In this document: positions 1 through 7,241 of the stretch, one piece after another
Numbering within the stretch: the first letter of the stretch is position 1
Layout of the letters: every line of letters begins with the position of its first letter
Assembly (NCBI GenBank): GCA_019309815.1
Contig: JAFDFO010000029.1
Location: 1-14,265 of the forward strand
DNA length: 14,265 nt
Direction: 5' to 3'
From: Deltaproteobacteria bacterium
GTDB taxonomy: Bacteria; Desulfobacterota; Desulfobacteria; Desulfobacterales; C00003060
Notes under the pieces: generated by a model
Seen by the model: only the letters and a program-made list of their open reading frames with translations
Database searches by the model: none
What the model was told of the DNA's origin: nothing
Program-made: the position numbers and the translations under genes

Positions 1-1
1 C

Positions 2-646
2 GTCACGCCGGAGACCGAAATAGTTGACTGCGAGAAGATGGAGCAGAGAATCACGTCCTTTTTGGCCTACATAGCCGGGCAATCATACATGGAGGCCTTC
101 CAGGCAGAAAAAAGCCCCCCGGACCTGTTTAGAAACATGGTTGCTGAGTTGTCGGAAAAACGCCCCATGGTGGTCGGCGAAATGAAAGACCTCTCCAGCT
201 TAATAAGCAACGTGGCCCATTTCTACAGAGTTTTAGGCGAAGACCGGGTCAAGCTGATCGTGACCATATCGGAGAAAGAGCCGGGTCTTATTGAGGATGC
301 AATGGCCAATTTCTTTGAATGGGCTTCTTTGTGTGGTGAGTGTGAGCAGGTGGAAACGTCCTGTCCTTCGATCGAGGTTTTGTATGAATATGCTGGATTC
401 TTCCTCAACACACTGGCTGGACGGAGCTATTTGCTGAGAAGAGATTCAAAGGTTAGGACGCTGACGACATACTATTCTGTATTAATTTTGGACAGGGCAA
501 ACGATGAATCCTTGAATCCCCATGGCATTGACATCAGGCCCTACATAAATCTCTCCTCATATGAAACTGACAGCCTGAAGGGGCTCGTATACCAAAAACG
601 GTACCTGAGGAAACTGCAGGCCTTGAGAGATAAGTATCAGATGTGA
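2..646 (+). CDS. Hypothetical protein, probably 5'-truncated by the window edge
   Basis: I do not recognise this protein. The first ATG in frame is at 38 (202 residues), but the frame is open back to base 2 and the upstream codons read like coding sequence. The ATG at 38 has no properly spaced Shine-Dalgarno site, so the true start is probably outside the window. The visible part is soluble and mixed alpha-helical in character, with no signal peptide or clear membrane segment. It has a small Cys group (C-G-E-C near residue 99 and a Cys about ten residues on), but no pattern I can assign to a metal site. The C-terminal 25 residues are basic and helical (K-R-Y-L-R-K). It is the only plus-strand gene and converges on sodN, so it is not part of the large minus-strand operon. 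Coding status is fairly sure; function is unknown. Confidence 0.6.
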   Translation, partial: VTPETEIVDCEKMEQRITSFLAYIAGQSYMEAFQAEKSPPDLFRNMVAELSEKRPMVVGEMKDLSSLISNVAHFYRVLGEDRVKLIVTISEKEPGLIEDAMANFFEWASLCGECEQVETSCPSIEVLYEYAGFFLNTLAGRSYLLRRDSKVRTLTTYYSVLILDRANDESLNPHGIDIRPYINLSSYETDSLKGLVYQKRYLRKLQALRDKYQM

Positions 647-652
647 GATTAA

Positions 653-686
653 GGGGACGTTCCCCATGCTTTCTATTTGTGTCCCC
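653..686. repeat. REP-like nested inverted repeat / possible bidirectional terminator
   Basis: GGGGA at 653-657 pairs with TCCCC at 661-665 across a 3-nt loop. The same GGGGAC (653-658) is also repeated inverted as GTCCCC at 681-686. The element lies between the convergent stops at 646 and 673 and is followed on the plus strand by a T-rich stretch (669-680), so it could end transcripts from both sides. The GGGGACGTTCCCC core resembles short dispersed palindromes that I recall from deltaproteobacterial genomes near REP-associated transposases; that resemblance is from memory and was not searched. The last codons of sodN lie inside the element. Confidence 0.4.
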
Positions 687-1122
687 CCTCGAAATACAGA
701 GCGTCGAACTGCTTCAGAAGCGACCGGAGCGTGTCCACATGAACAAGATCTGTGGACTGCTTACATTTCATTGAGCGCAACAGCATCTTGTGTAACACGG
801 TCAGCTTCTCCGGATACTTCTTCGCATCAGGCTTGATTCTCTGCGTCATGAAATACTGGGTGACGATTTCCTGCAACTCGTTGGCATGGTTTTCTTTGTT
901 CGTGACCCACCGAACAAGCTGATTGTAGTCGACGGGCTTCTCGCCCTGCAGTTTCACGACTTGATTCATTGATTTTTCGATCGTGGTAATGTGCTCGCCG
1001 ATCATTTTGACTCTCATTGCGTCGTCATAGATCCCGCACGGGATCTCACAATGGGCGGCTACGTAAGAATTGGCCAGGAACACCGTGCAAATAACCAAAA
1101 AAAGTTGAAAACACTTCTTCAT
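673..1122 (-). CDS. sodN: Nickel superoxide dismutase, secreted
   Basis: Disproportionates superoxide to O2 and H2O2 with a mononuclear Ni site. The Ni hook H-C-x-x-P-C-G-x-Y is intact at residues 24-32 (H24, C25, P28, C29, G30, Y32), which become His1, Cys2, Cys6 and Tyr9 of the mature enzyme. Residues 1-23 form a Sec signal peptide: two Lys, a hydrophobic core, then V-A-A directly before H24. Cleavage there would expose the alpha-amine of His1, which the Ni site needs. The mature length of about 126 residues is close to the roughly 117 of the Streptomyces enzyme. A strong SD (AAGGAGG, 1130-1136) sits 7 nt before the ATG. It lies 74 bp after the GH63-DUF547 gene and may be the last gene of the operon or have its own promoter; I see no convincing -35/-10. 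No sodX-type peptidase is visible. The last few residues are encoded inside a REP-like repeat. Confidence 0.93.
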   Translation of the reverse strand: MKKCFQLFLVICTVFLANSYVAAHCEIPCGIYDDAMRVKMIGEHITTIEKSMNQVVKLQGEKPVDYNQLVRWVTNKENHANELQEIVTQYFMTQRIKPDAKKYPEKLTVLHKMLLRSMKCKQSTDLVHVDTLRSLLKQFDALYFEGGHK

Positions 1123-1196
1123 TGTTGTTCCTCCTTCTTTCTCATAATTAAGCGATTACTCAGGGTTCCGTTGACTCACTACCTCTTTGACATGCC

Positions 1197-3374
1197 TCAG
1201 TTATTGAGATTCCAGTCGTAGTAAATGTATTCAAACTGTAGGGTTTCAGCGTTCCTCTGGATGAACTCCCGGACGTGCTCGTCCACCAGGTAGTCATACA
1301 GGAAGTCGGTGACGCCGTGCTTTCCGCCGAAATCGACCTCATACCAGCGAAAGAGCTCCGAGAGAAGCAGCCTGCCCTCTTCCGGAAGCACCATGACTTC
1401 AGAAGAATTCACGAAACTCATGGCCGCGGCTTCAAGCTGGTCATTGATCGTGGCGGCGTCGTAATAATCAATGGGAGCGCAGGATCGAGAGCCGCATACC
1501 AGGGCGAAGTGAATGCGTGGGTCCACAGGCTCGAGAACATAGGCTTTGCGAGGATCTTTCGGCCCGAACTGCCGCATCACATGGAACCAGGGGCGGGTAT
1601 TTCCACGCAGAATCCCGTGTTCGATGTCGTCAGCAGAGAAGAGGTGTCCACCGATGATGTACTTCAAACGACTAAAGAACTCCGGCGCTTCCTGGACCGA
1701 CTGTTTGATGCCAAGAGATACAATCCCGTCCACGACGATGGTGTTATAGAGGTTCACCCAGAAGGCAAGCTTGTGCCGGCGCCCTACGAGTCGGCGCAGG
1801 TCAAAGTCGCGAAGACCGCTTGTCAGAACCCGGTACTCCTGATACTCGTCGGATGCCTTGAGTGCCTGGTAGTCAACCAGACCTCGGCCAGTATCGTAGA
1901 AGGCATCCCGCAGGGTCCGGATACTCCGCATCAAGGCACCTGCAAGTTCGCTGGATGGCACGTGGCATGTCTTCTCCCCGCTGTTCAGCACCATATCCGA
2001 GGCAAAGAGACTTCGGGCTTTTGCAGAAATTCGACTCCATGCCTTCTCGGTTTCATAAAACTCCTGGACCAGGTCGATGAATAGGGCGGCGGTCCAACTA
2101 AAATTGTCACTTCCGTAACCAGTGCCGTCAAAGGAATCAAAGTATTCGTGAAATCCAAAGCGGATGGGAAGCTGCAGGAGATCTTTTTGCAGAGAGTCGG
2201 CCTTGAGGGTGTAACCGTATCGGCGCAGACCGTGAGCGAGCATCCAGTTTATGTTAATCCATACGGGACCCCGCCAGTAGTTGGCGCGGTCAAACCCATC
2301 CGCTTGCGTGTCGTAGTTGGGCACTGTGAAGCAATTACCCTGGTGGAGGGCGCAGAACGAGGCCGAATCAAGACGCTGATAGAGCTCCTCGGCCTGCTCT
2401 CTGCTGGCCGCACCTGCAAAAAGCGGTAGAAATCCTGCGGACGTGTCCACCTCTATAGGAGCGTCCGCCACCAAGTCATAGCAATCAAAGATTTTGTGAT
2501 CTTGATGCCAGAGTTTCTGGCGTATGGCTGCACTTGTCTTTTCGGCCCAGGAGAGGGCTTGATCCGGAGACTCGCCGATCAACTTGGCAATTTCGGCCAG
2601 CGATTCATTGGCAACGCACAGCACAGAGTTGAAAAGGGGGTCCTGCACGAGAAACGGACAAGTTTCGCGAATCCGCTCTTCGTCATAGTCACCCTGGCGA
2701 AAAACATCTACCAAATAAACGTAACGATCGTAGTCCTCGCCTGTAGGGCGCATCTTTGGATCCACCCCATGCCCCAGATCCCTGCGCTGGTAAGGGGGCA
2801 GGGCGGCCTGGTCCACCTGGATCCGGCTCAGGGGAACGTCCCAGGTCGGGGAATTGTCTATTCCAGACTCCCATGGATGGCGGATATAGACCAACCCCTC
2901 GTCATTCGGGTCCCGTTCGCGGTAGAGGTATGCATGAAGCGCCAGAAGTTTTGGATAGATGCGCTCCAGAAAGGGGAGCACTGTGCGGGGACGTCTGGCG
3001 TTCCGGTAGATCTTCTCCACTGCCAGGGCCAGCACGGGGGGCATGGTGATGCCGGAAGTCAACTTGCCCGGAGGGGCATTTGGTGATTTCTCTGTCTGCC
3101 AGAAGTCGGGCTCCGGGAAGTAGTTGCCCAGAGCCTTGGGATTGAAGACGATTTGGGGGACCATGCCGTTTTGCCACTGGGCGTTGAAAAGGGTTTCGAT
3201 CTCCGAGATCGCACGGGGTGTGTCGTAGTGGGAGCGTCCGATGGCGATAAACGCCGAGTCCCAGTTCCACTGGTGCGGATAGAGGGCCGGAGCGGGTTTG
3301 GTAGACGATCCCATCCAGTTCTGATCGAGGATGCGCTTCGCCTTTTCCACATAGTTGGCAAAAATCCGGGCCAT
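1197..3374 (-). CDS. GH63/trehalase-like glycoside hydrolase fused to a DUF547 domain
   Basis: 725 residues in two parts. Residues 1-445 form an (alpha/alpha)6-barrel hydrolase of the mannosylglycerate/glucosylglycerate hydrolase and trehalase-like group. The sequence shows Y-P-H-Q-W-N-W-D-S-A-F at 32-42, H-P-W-E-S-G-I-D-N-S at 166-175 and G-F-H-E-Y-F at 407-412. By family analogy D173 would be the general acid and E410 the base. Residues about 450-725 form a complete DUF547 domain: L-A-F-W-V-N-L-Y-N at 536-544, E-H-G-I at 585-588, and H622, C627 and C632 within the H-F-A-x-x-C-x-S-x-S-C-x-P block. The last residues (D-W-N-L-N-N) match the end of the separate DUF547 protein at 8072. There is no signal peptide, so it is probably cytoplasmic. 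It starts 14 bp after glk with a weak SD, suggesting translational coupling. Adjacency to glucokinase suggests it releases glucose; the substrate (trehalose, glucosylglycerate or other alpha-glucoside) is not decided by the sequence. Confidence 0.85.
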   Translation of the reverse strand: MARIFANYVEKAKRILDQNWMGSSTKPAPALYPHQWNWDSAFIAIGRSHYDTPRAISEIETLFNAQWQNGMVPQIVFNPKALGNYFPEPDFWQTEKSPNAPPGKLTSGITMPPVLALAVEKIYRNARRPRTVLPFLERIYPKLLALHAYLYRERDPNDEGLVYIRHPWESGIDNSPTWDVPLSRIQVDQAALPPYQRRDLGHGVDPKMRPTGEDYDRYVYLVDVFRQGDYDEERIRETCPFLVQDPLFNSVLCVANESLAEIAKLIGESPDQALSWAEKTSAAIRQKLWHQDHKIFDCYDLVADAPIEVDTSAGFLPLFAGAASREQAEELYQRLDSASFCALHQGNCFTVPNYDTQADGFDRANYWRGPVWININWMLAHGLRRYGYTLKADSLQKDLLQLPIRFGFHEYFDSFDGTGYGSDNFSWTAALFIDLVQEFYETEKAWSRISAKARSLFASDMVLNSGEKTCHVPSSELAGALMRSIRTLRDAFYDTGRGLVDYQALKASDEYQEYRVLTSGLRDFDLRRLVGRRHKLAFWVNLYNTIVVDGIVSLGIKQSVQEAPEFFSRLKYIIGGHLFSADDIEHGILRGNTRPWFHVMRQFGPKDPRKAYVLEPVDPRIHFALVCGSRSCAPIDYYDAATINDQLEAAAMSFVNSSEVMVLPEEGRLLLSELFRWYEVDFGGKHGVTDFLYDYLVDEHVREFIQRNAETLQFEYIYYDWNLNN

Positions 3375-3388
3375 GGCTTACTCAAGAC

Positions 3389-4393
3389 TTACGACAAGTT
3401 CATCAATGCGCCATGCGCTGCTCCGAGCAGGGCCGCTTTATCGTTTAGGATGACGTGAACAGGTATTTCGCTGACTAGCCCCCTGAACCTTCCCTTGTCC
3501 ACAAATGCTCTCATGAAAAGTTCTTCCTGGAGTTTCAGCAGGATCTTCGGAACAATGCCTCCTCCCAGGTAAATGCCCCCTCTTGTCAGGCCGGTCAGTG
3601 CCAGGTTGCCGGCCGTTGCCCCGAGGATGGAGACAAAGAAATCGAGTGCTTTTACGCACAGGGGGTCCTTCTCTTCAAGGGCTGCATCAGTGATGGCCTT
3701 TGACGGATCGCCTTCGTTCAACTTCTCGGCGAGCCATGTCGGTTCTGAACCCTGACCCGTGAACTTCATCCAGCAGTAAATAATGAACAGCCCGGGTCCT
3801 GACAATGCCCTTTCAACGCTGACGTGACCTAGCCGAACATGAAGATACTTCCAAAAGGCGGCTTCGGCTTCATTGTTCGGGGCAAAATCGATGTGTCCAC
3901 CCTCAGAAGGGACAGAAACATAGGAACCGTCCTTCCAGATCAGAAGGGCCATACCGAGTCCCGTCCCAGGTGCAATCAGCCCAACGCTTTTCTCCCTGTA
4001 TTTCCTCCCGGGATTAAGAGTGAACAGCTCTCGTTTTGTGAGGAGTGGAACCGCATACGCGGTCGCCGTCAAGTCGTTGATCACGCGTACGCTGTCCCAG
4101 CCGAAGCGGTTTTTCAGCTTTTTTTCGGAGACATCCCAGGGAAGATTGGTCGTCCTGGAGACCCCATCTCTGACTGGCCCGGCAACACCAAAGCATGCAC
4201 CGGCCACAGTCACTGGATGCCTTGCAAGAAATTGCTCAAGGATTTGAGCCAGATTTGCCGCTTCCCTGCTAGGGTAGGACCTCGTGACCTTTACGACGGG
4301 GCGCCTCTTTCCCTTGCGGAAGAGGCCCAGGTTTGTTTTGGTCCCGCCAATGTCACCGGCAAGGATCAAGCGTTGATCCCCATGACGTGTCAT
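3389..4393 (-). CDS. glk: Glucokinase (Glk family)
   Basis: Phosphorylates glucose to glucose 6-phosphate with ATP in the cytoplasm. At 334 residues it is slightly longer than E. coli Glk (321) and belongs to that family (PF02685) rather than ROK. The phosphate-1 loop G-D-I-G-G-T-K-T is at 13-20; the N-D-L pair with the likely catalytic base D107 is at 106-108; A-P-G-T-G-L-G is at 141-147; the sugar-binding S-E-G-G-H is at 163-167 with a further Glu at 194; S-G-P-G-L is at 198-202; and L-G-G-G-I is at 276-280. The ATG at 4393 has the SD-like GAGAGG 6 nt upstream. It sits between arsS and the glycoside hydrolase gene. It would feed G6P to Zwf, encoded upstream in the same operon, which makes a pathway role for liberated glucose likely. 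Confidence 0.93.
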   Translation of the reverse strand: MTRHGDQRLILAGDIGGTKTNLGLFRKGKRRPVVKVTRSYPSREAANLAQILEQFLARHPVTVAGACFGVAGPVRDGVSRTTNLPWDVSEKKLKNRFGWDSVRVINDLTATAYAVPLLTKRELFTLNPGRKYREKSVGLIAPGTGLGMALLIWKDGSYVSVPSEGGHIDFAPNNEAEAAFWKYLHVRLGHVSVERALSGPGLFIIYCWMKFTGQGSEPTWLAEKLNEGDPSKAITDAALEEKDPLCVKALDFFVSILGATAGNLALTGLTRGGIYLGGGIVPKILLKLQEELFMRAFVDKGRFRGLVSEIPVHVILNDKAALLGAAHGALMNLS

Positions 4394-4421
4394 AGACTAC
4401 CTCTCTCCAGCAGAGAAAACC

Positions 4422-4439
4422 AGACCTGAACTCAGGCCT
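4422..4439 (-). promoter_or_regulatory. Candidate bacterial SECIS hairpin for the arsS UGA codon
   Basis: Downstream of the in-frame TGA (4455-4453, minus strand) the mRNA can form a 7-bp stem: 4439-4433 pairs with 4428-4422, including one G-U pair, closed by the tetraloop AGUU. The loop begins about 20 nt after the UGA and has a G as its second base. From memory, both fit the published bacterial SECIS description (a G in the first two loop bases, 16-37 nt from the UGA). The stem contains the proposed final stop (4434-4432). An alternative lower stem (CCGGGAC with GUCUGG) is also possible. It could instead be a weak terminator, since UUUU follows a few bases later. The fold was judged by eye, not computed. 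Confidence 0.5.
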
Positions 4440-5445
4440 CAACAGTCCCGGCTCATGTAAAGCCTGACCCTGCTGCACACGTATAGCAGTGGTCAGCAAC
4501 CGCAATCGGTGTCCCTGGTTCGGGAGGACCCTGCATTTCAGAAATGTGGGTCTTTCGACCCGACATGTAGATTCCTTTGGCCAGGTTGAAATCGCAGTCA
4601 TAGAGATAGCCGTCCCAGGCCACCGAGAGCAACGTGCGGCACATAAGCCCATCCACTACGCACGGGTTAAAACTTGACGCGAGCCGTTCTATGTACTTCT
4701 GCAGATTTCCTGATGCCTGAAGCCACTGCCGGAATCTCCCGAGGGGCACATTGGCAAATGTAAAGAGATTGTTGAAGACAATATCCCACCTGTTCTTGAG
4801 AAGGACCCGGAATCTTGCCTCAGCCTGGGCTTGTCCGGGAGGGAGAAATGCGCCCGGTGGGTTGGATACCAGATCCAGTTCCAGGCCGGTGCCCTCTTTG
4901 CCATACCCGGCAGCATTGAGCCGCTTCAATGCATTGATGCTCTTTTCAAAGATTCCTTTTCCTCGCTGGGATTCTAACTGGGCCGGGTTGAGGGACGGGA
5001 GTGAGGCTACCACCACGGCCTTGTGTCTCCCGAAGACCTCGATAAACCGATCTGGCTCGTTCTCTTCCATGGCTGAGAGATTGGAGCGGATCATGAGTCT
5101 GGGCGTCAGCGGCGAGAACTTTTCAATCATGGAAATGAGGTTGGGGTGCAGTTCCGGGGCGCCACCGGTAATGTCTATGATCTCAAACGGGACACCTTGG
5201 GCAAAGGAGACAATGTCGTCCAGTGTCTTTTCGTCCATCAGTTCAGTGCGGTTTGGCCCGGCATCAAGGTGGCAGTGCTTACATACCTGATTACACAACA
5301 GTCCCACGTTAATCTGAAGCGTGGTCGTCTGCCCGCGTTCAAGTCTCAGCCCGTGCTTGAAAAGGGTTTGGCGAAATGGCTCTACAGGTATTGCTTCGTG
5401 TTCTGCACCGTGGTCAAGCCCTTCCGGCAATTGCCTGGCTTCCAT
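4432..5445 (-). CDS. arsS: Arsenosugar biosynthesis radical SAM selenoprotein ArsS (TGA at 4453-4455 read as Sec)
   Basis: A radical SAM enzyme of the ArsS family. The family is thought to join the 5'-deoxyadenosyl group of SAM to methylated arsenic on the way to arsenosugars. The [4Fe-4S]-SAM motif C51-x3-C55-x2-C58 is clear, followed by the D-I-T-G-G-A-P-E-L block at 91-99. The C-terminal half holds the family's Cys set (C262, C269, C284, C320, C323). The conventional frame ends at a TGA after residue 330, within H-C-Y-T-C-A-A-G-S-G-F-T. Family members end with H-C-x-G-C-T-A-G-x-G-S-S-C-x-G, so the TGA falls exactly on the last conserved Cys. Read-through adds Sec331 and A-G-T-V-E-A before a TGA at 4432-4434, giving 337 residues. 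A SECIS-like hairpin follows. NCBI names this family a radical SAM (seleno)protein. The SD AGGAG lies about 9 nt before the ATG. It is 27 bp from its usual partner, the AhpD-like gene. No arsM is visible here. Confidence 0.85.
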
Positions 5446-5472
5446 CTCAAGGGTCTCCTACACCAACATCCT

Positions 5473-5805
5473 TCACATAGATAGCTTCTCGATAAGATTG
5501 CGCATCTGAACACCGTGCACAAGGGAGGCCCCTCCCCTGATTGCGGTTACCACATGAACTGCTTCGGTCATTTCACCAGGCGTGGATCCTTTTTCCAGGC
5601 AGGTCTGAGTGAGCGCATCGATGCAGTACGGACACTGTACAGTATGGGCGACGGCAAGGCCTATGAGGGCCTTCTCCCGTTCAGTCAGTTCTCCTTCAGT
5701 AAATACGGCACCGTAGTAATCAAAAAACTTCTTGGCGAGCTCGGGAGCTTCTTTGCCGATTTCTTCGAATTTAGGAAGGTCTTCAGGCTTGTAATAGGTG
5801 TCCAT
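5473..5805 (-). CDS. Arsenosugar-associated AhpD/carboxymuconolactone decarboxylase-like peroxidase
   Basis: A 110-residue, all-helical AhpD-fold protein. The redox motif C58-P-Y-C61 sits in A-H-T-V-Q-C-P-Y-C-I-D-A with H54 just before it. The His that follows the CxxC by four residues in classical AhpD is Leu65 here, so the proton relay must differ. Downstream helices carry H84 and the R-G-G segment at 90-92. The length and motif fit the clade annotated as an arsenosugar biosynthesis-associated peroxidase-like protein, which is recognised by co-occurrence with ArsS; here it lies directly upstream of arsS. A strong SD (GGAGGAG) precedes the ATG, and TVP38 ends 21 bp upstream. A thiol- or selenol-linked redox partnership with the Sec-containing ArsS is plausible but inferred. 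Family assignment is firm; reaction unknown. Confidence 0.85.
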   Translation of the reverse strand: MDTYYKPEDLPKFEEIGKEAPELAKKFFDYYGAVFTEGELTEREKALIGLAVAHTVQCPYCIDALTQTCLEKGSTPGEMTEAVHVVTAIRGGASLVHGVQMRNLIEKLSM

Positions 5806-5826
5806 GATTCTCCTCCATTTGGCGGT

Positions 5827-6540
5827 TCAGCTTTCCCCTCTGATCTTCTTGATGATCTTGGGAATAAACAACGAGAATACAAACAATGCGATTGAAAAGA
5901 AAACCTTGAGTGAGAGCAACTCTCCCCAGTTACCGGAGGCCCAAACCTCTTTGAGGGTCCCGATGAAGAAAGTGAAGATGAAAGTACCCACAAGGATGCC
6001 AAGACCCGTACCGAAGAAATAGTCCCAAAAACGCACCTTGGTCAACCCCATGCCGAAGTTCATGGGGGTAAAGGGGAAATAGACGAGGCGCAGGTAAAGG
6101 ACTGTCGCGAAGCCGTTGCGCTCGATGGCATCGTCATGTTTTTTCAGTCTGTCCCCGATCAGAGAGGCAGCGAACTCCCTCCCCAGGGTCCGCCCGATCC
6201 AGAAAGCAGCACTGGCACCCAGCATCGCCCCAACCCACACATATGCAAATCCCCAATAGGCTCCAAAAATGGCAGCCCCCAGGCCGGTCAGCAGCGTCCC
6301 GGGAATAAACAAGCATACTCCCACCGTGTAAATCAGCATGAAGACTAAAGGCGCCCAAAACCCGGCTTTGTCCAGGAAACGACCAAGTTCATCCGCGTTG
6401 AGATAACCTTTGATGGGCGTAAATCGAACCACGGCAATGGCACAAATAACAAAGGCCACAAGTACGAGTACTTTTACTATAGCCGTCCTCCGGCTTGTCG
6501 ATGGTTGGTGAATGGTTTCGTCCACGTCTTTTTCCCTCAA
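5827..6540 (-). CDS. TVP38/TMEM64 family (SNARE-associated/DedA-like) membrane protein
   Basis: A 237-residue inner-membrane protein of the VTT/DedA-like superfamily. Hydrophobic segments lie at about 20-40, 62-80, 82-115 (with re-entrant character), 145-165, 177-197 and 212-228. The core signature runs through G-L-G-A-A-I-F-G at 86-93 and G-A-S-A-A-F-W-I-G-R at 108-117, and the second half has R-L-V-Y-F-P-F-T-P-M at 151-160. The frame begins with TTG at 6540, overlapping the rpiA stop by 4 bases (TTGA), but the SD there is weak. A GTG at 6525 (residue 6) has GAGGGA about 7-8 nt upstream and may be the real start. TVP38 proteins often accompany ArsS clusters and are sometimes fused to FAD oxidoreductases like the one at 8848. 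Its transport substrate is unknown; lipid, metalloid or thiol handling are possibilities. Confidence 0.85.
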   Translation of the reverse strand: MREKDVDETIHQPSTSRRTAIVKVLVLVAFVICAIAVVRFTPIKGYLNADELGRFLDKAGFWAPLVFMLIYTVGVCLFIPGTLLTGLGAAIFGAYWGFAYVWVGAMLGASAAFWIGRTLGREFAASLIGDRLKKHDDAIERNGFATVLYLRLVYFPFTPMNFGMGLTKVRFWDYFFGTGLGILVGTFIFTFFIGTLKEVWASGNWGELLSLKVFFSIALFVFSLFIPKIIKKIRGES

Positions 6541-7241
6541 TTTTTGTCATCCCGCTTTAGGTGGCGGATCCCTTCCTGACCGGCCACGATCACCTCTGAT
6601 GCCAACCCCAGAAACATGCCGTGCTCCACAATGCCAACCCGTCTGCCCAGTTCGTAGGCCAGCAGTGCTGGCTCCGGAATTGGGCCAAAGCCGCAATCCA
6701 GAATCAGGTTGCCCTGGTCAGTCTTAAATGGATTTCCATTGACATCCTGACGAAGACCAACGTCTGCCCCCAAGGACTCCAGAAACTTGATCTGCGAGCC
6801 CCATCCAAAGGGGGTGACTTCCACCGGAACCGCCCACTGTGTTCCCAAAGCGGGTGAAAGCTTGGTTTCGTCTACGATGATGATCTCCCGCTGGCTGGCT
6901 TGGGCAACGATCTTTTCCCGCAAGAGCGCCCCACCACCCCCCTTTATGAGATCCAGATTGGGATCCACCTCGTCCGCACCGTCGATAGTCAGGTCAACTG
7001 TCGGATGTTCTTCCAGGGTGGTCAAAGGGATGTCCAGCCACCGTGCCTCACTTTCAGTTTTCACTGAACACGGCACACAAACAATGTCCCGCAGCTTTTT
7101 CGTTTGCAAAAGCTCAGCCAGGCGCCGAACAACCAATACAGCGGTGCTCCCGTGACCCAGGCCGACCACCATGCCTGACTCGATATATTCAATTGCCCGT
7201 TCAGCGGCTTGTTGTTTGAGGGAGTTGATATCCACACTCAT
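6537..7241 (-). CDS. rpiA: Ribose-5-phosphate isomerase A
   Basis: Interconverts ribulose 5-phosphate and ribose 5-phosphate in the pentose phosphate pathway. The open frame extends to 7334, but the upstream 31 residues lie inside the HAD gene and do not look like RpiA. I place the start at the ATG at 7241, whose bases overlap the HAD stop as ATGA and suggest translational coupling. This gives 234 residues, normal for RpiA. All family motifs are present: G-L-G-H-G-S-T-A at 27-34 (phosphate loop), T-I-D-G-A-D-E-V-D at 85-93 with D87 and D90, K-G-G-G-G-A-L-L-R-E-K at 100-110 with the likely catalytic base E109, and V-E-H-G-M-F at 205-210. Together with gnd and zwf it completes the oxidative branch to ribose 5-phosphate. 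Confidence 0.95.
   Translation of the reverse strand: MSVDINSLKQQAAERAIEYIESGMVVGLGHGSTAVLVVRRLAELLQTKKLRDIVCVPCSVKTESEARWLDIPLTTLEEHPTVDLTIDGADEVDPNLDLIKGGGGALLREKIVAQASQREIIIVDETKLSPALGTQWAVPVEVTPFGWGSQIKFLESLGADVGLRQDVNGNPFKTDQGNLILDCGFGPIPEPALLAYELGRRVGIVEHGMFLGLASEVIVAGQEGIRHLKRDDKN

Noticed and set aside
1081..1122. Lipoprotein signal (Cys12) in SodN
   Set aside because: The residue before the Cys is Ile rather than Gly, Ala or Ser, and it lies within the hydrophobic core; the V-A-A site before His24 is far better.
1275..2084. Long plus-strand open frame opposite the hydrolase gene
   Set aside because: It lies entirely antisense to a well-supported coding region and shows no recognisable domain; a codon-bias shadow.
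4390..4434. Second TGA (4432-4434) as another Sec codon, with the frame continuing to a TGA that overlaps the glk start
   Set aside because: Family members end only a few residues after the conserved Cys/Sec, and the further codons do not resemble ArsS.
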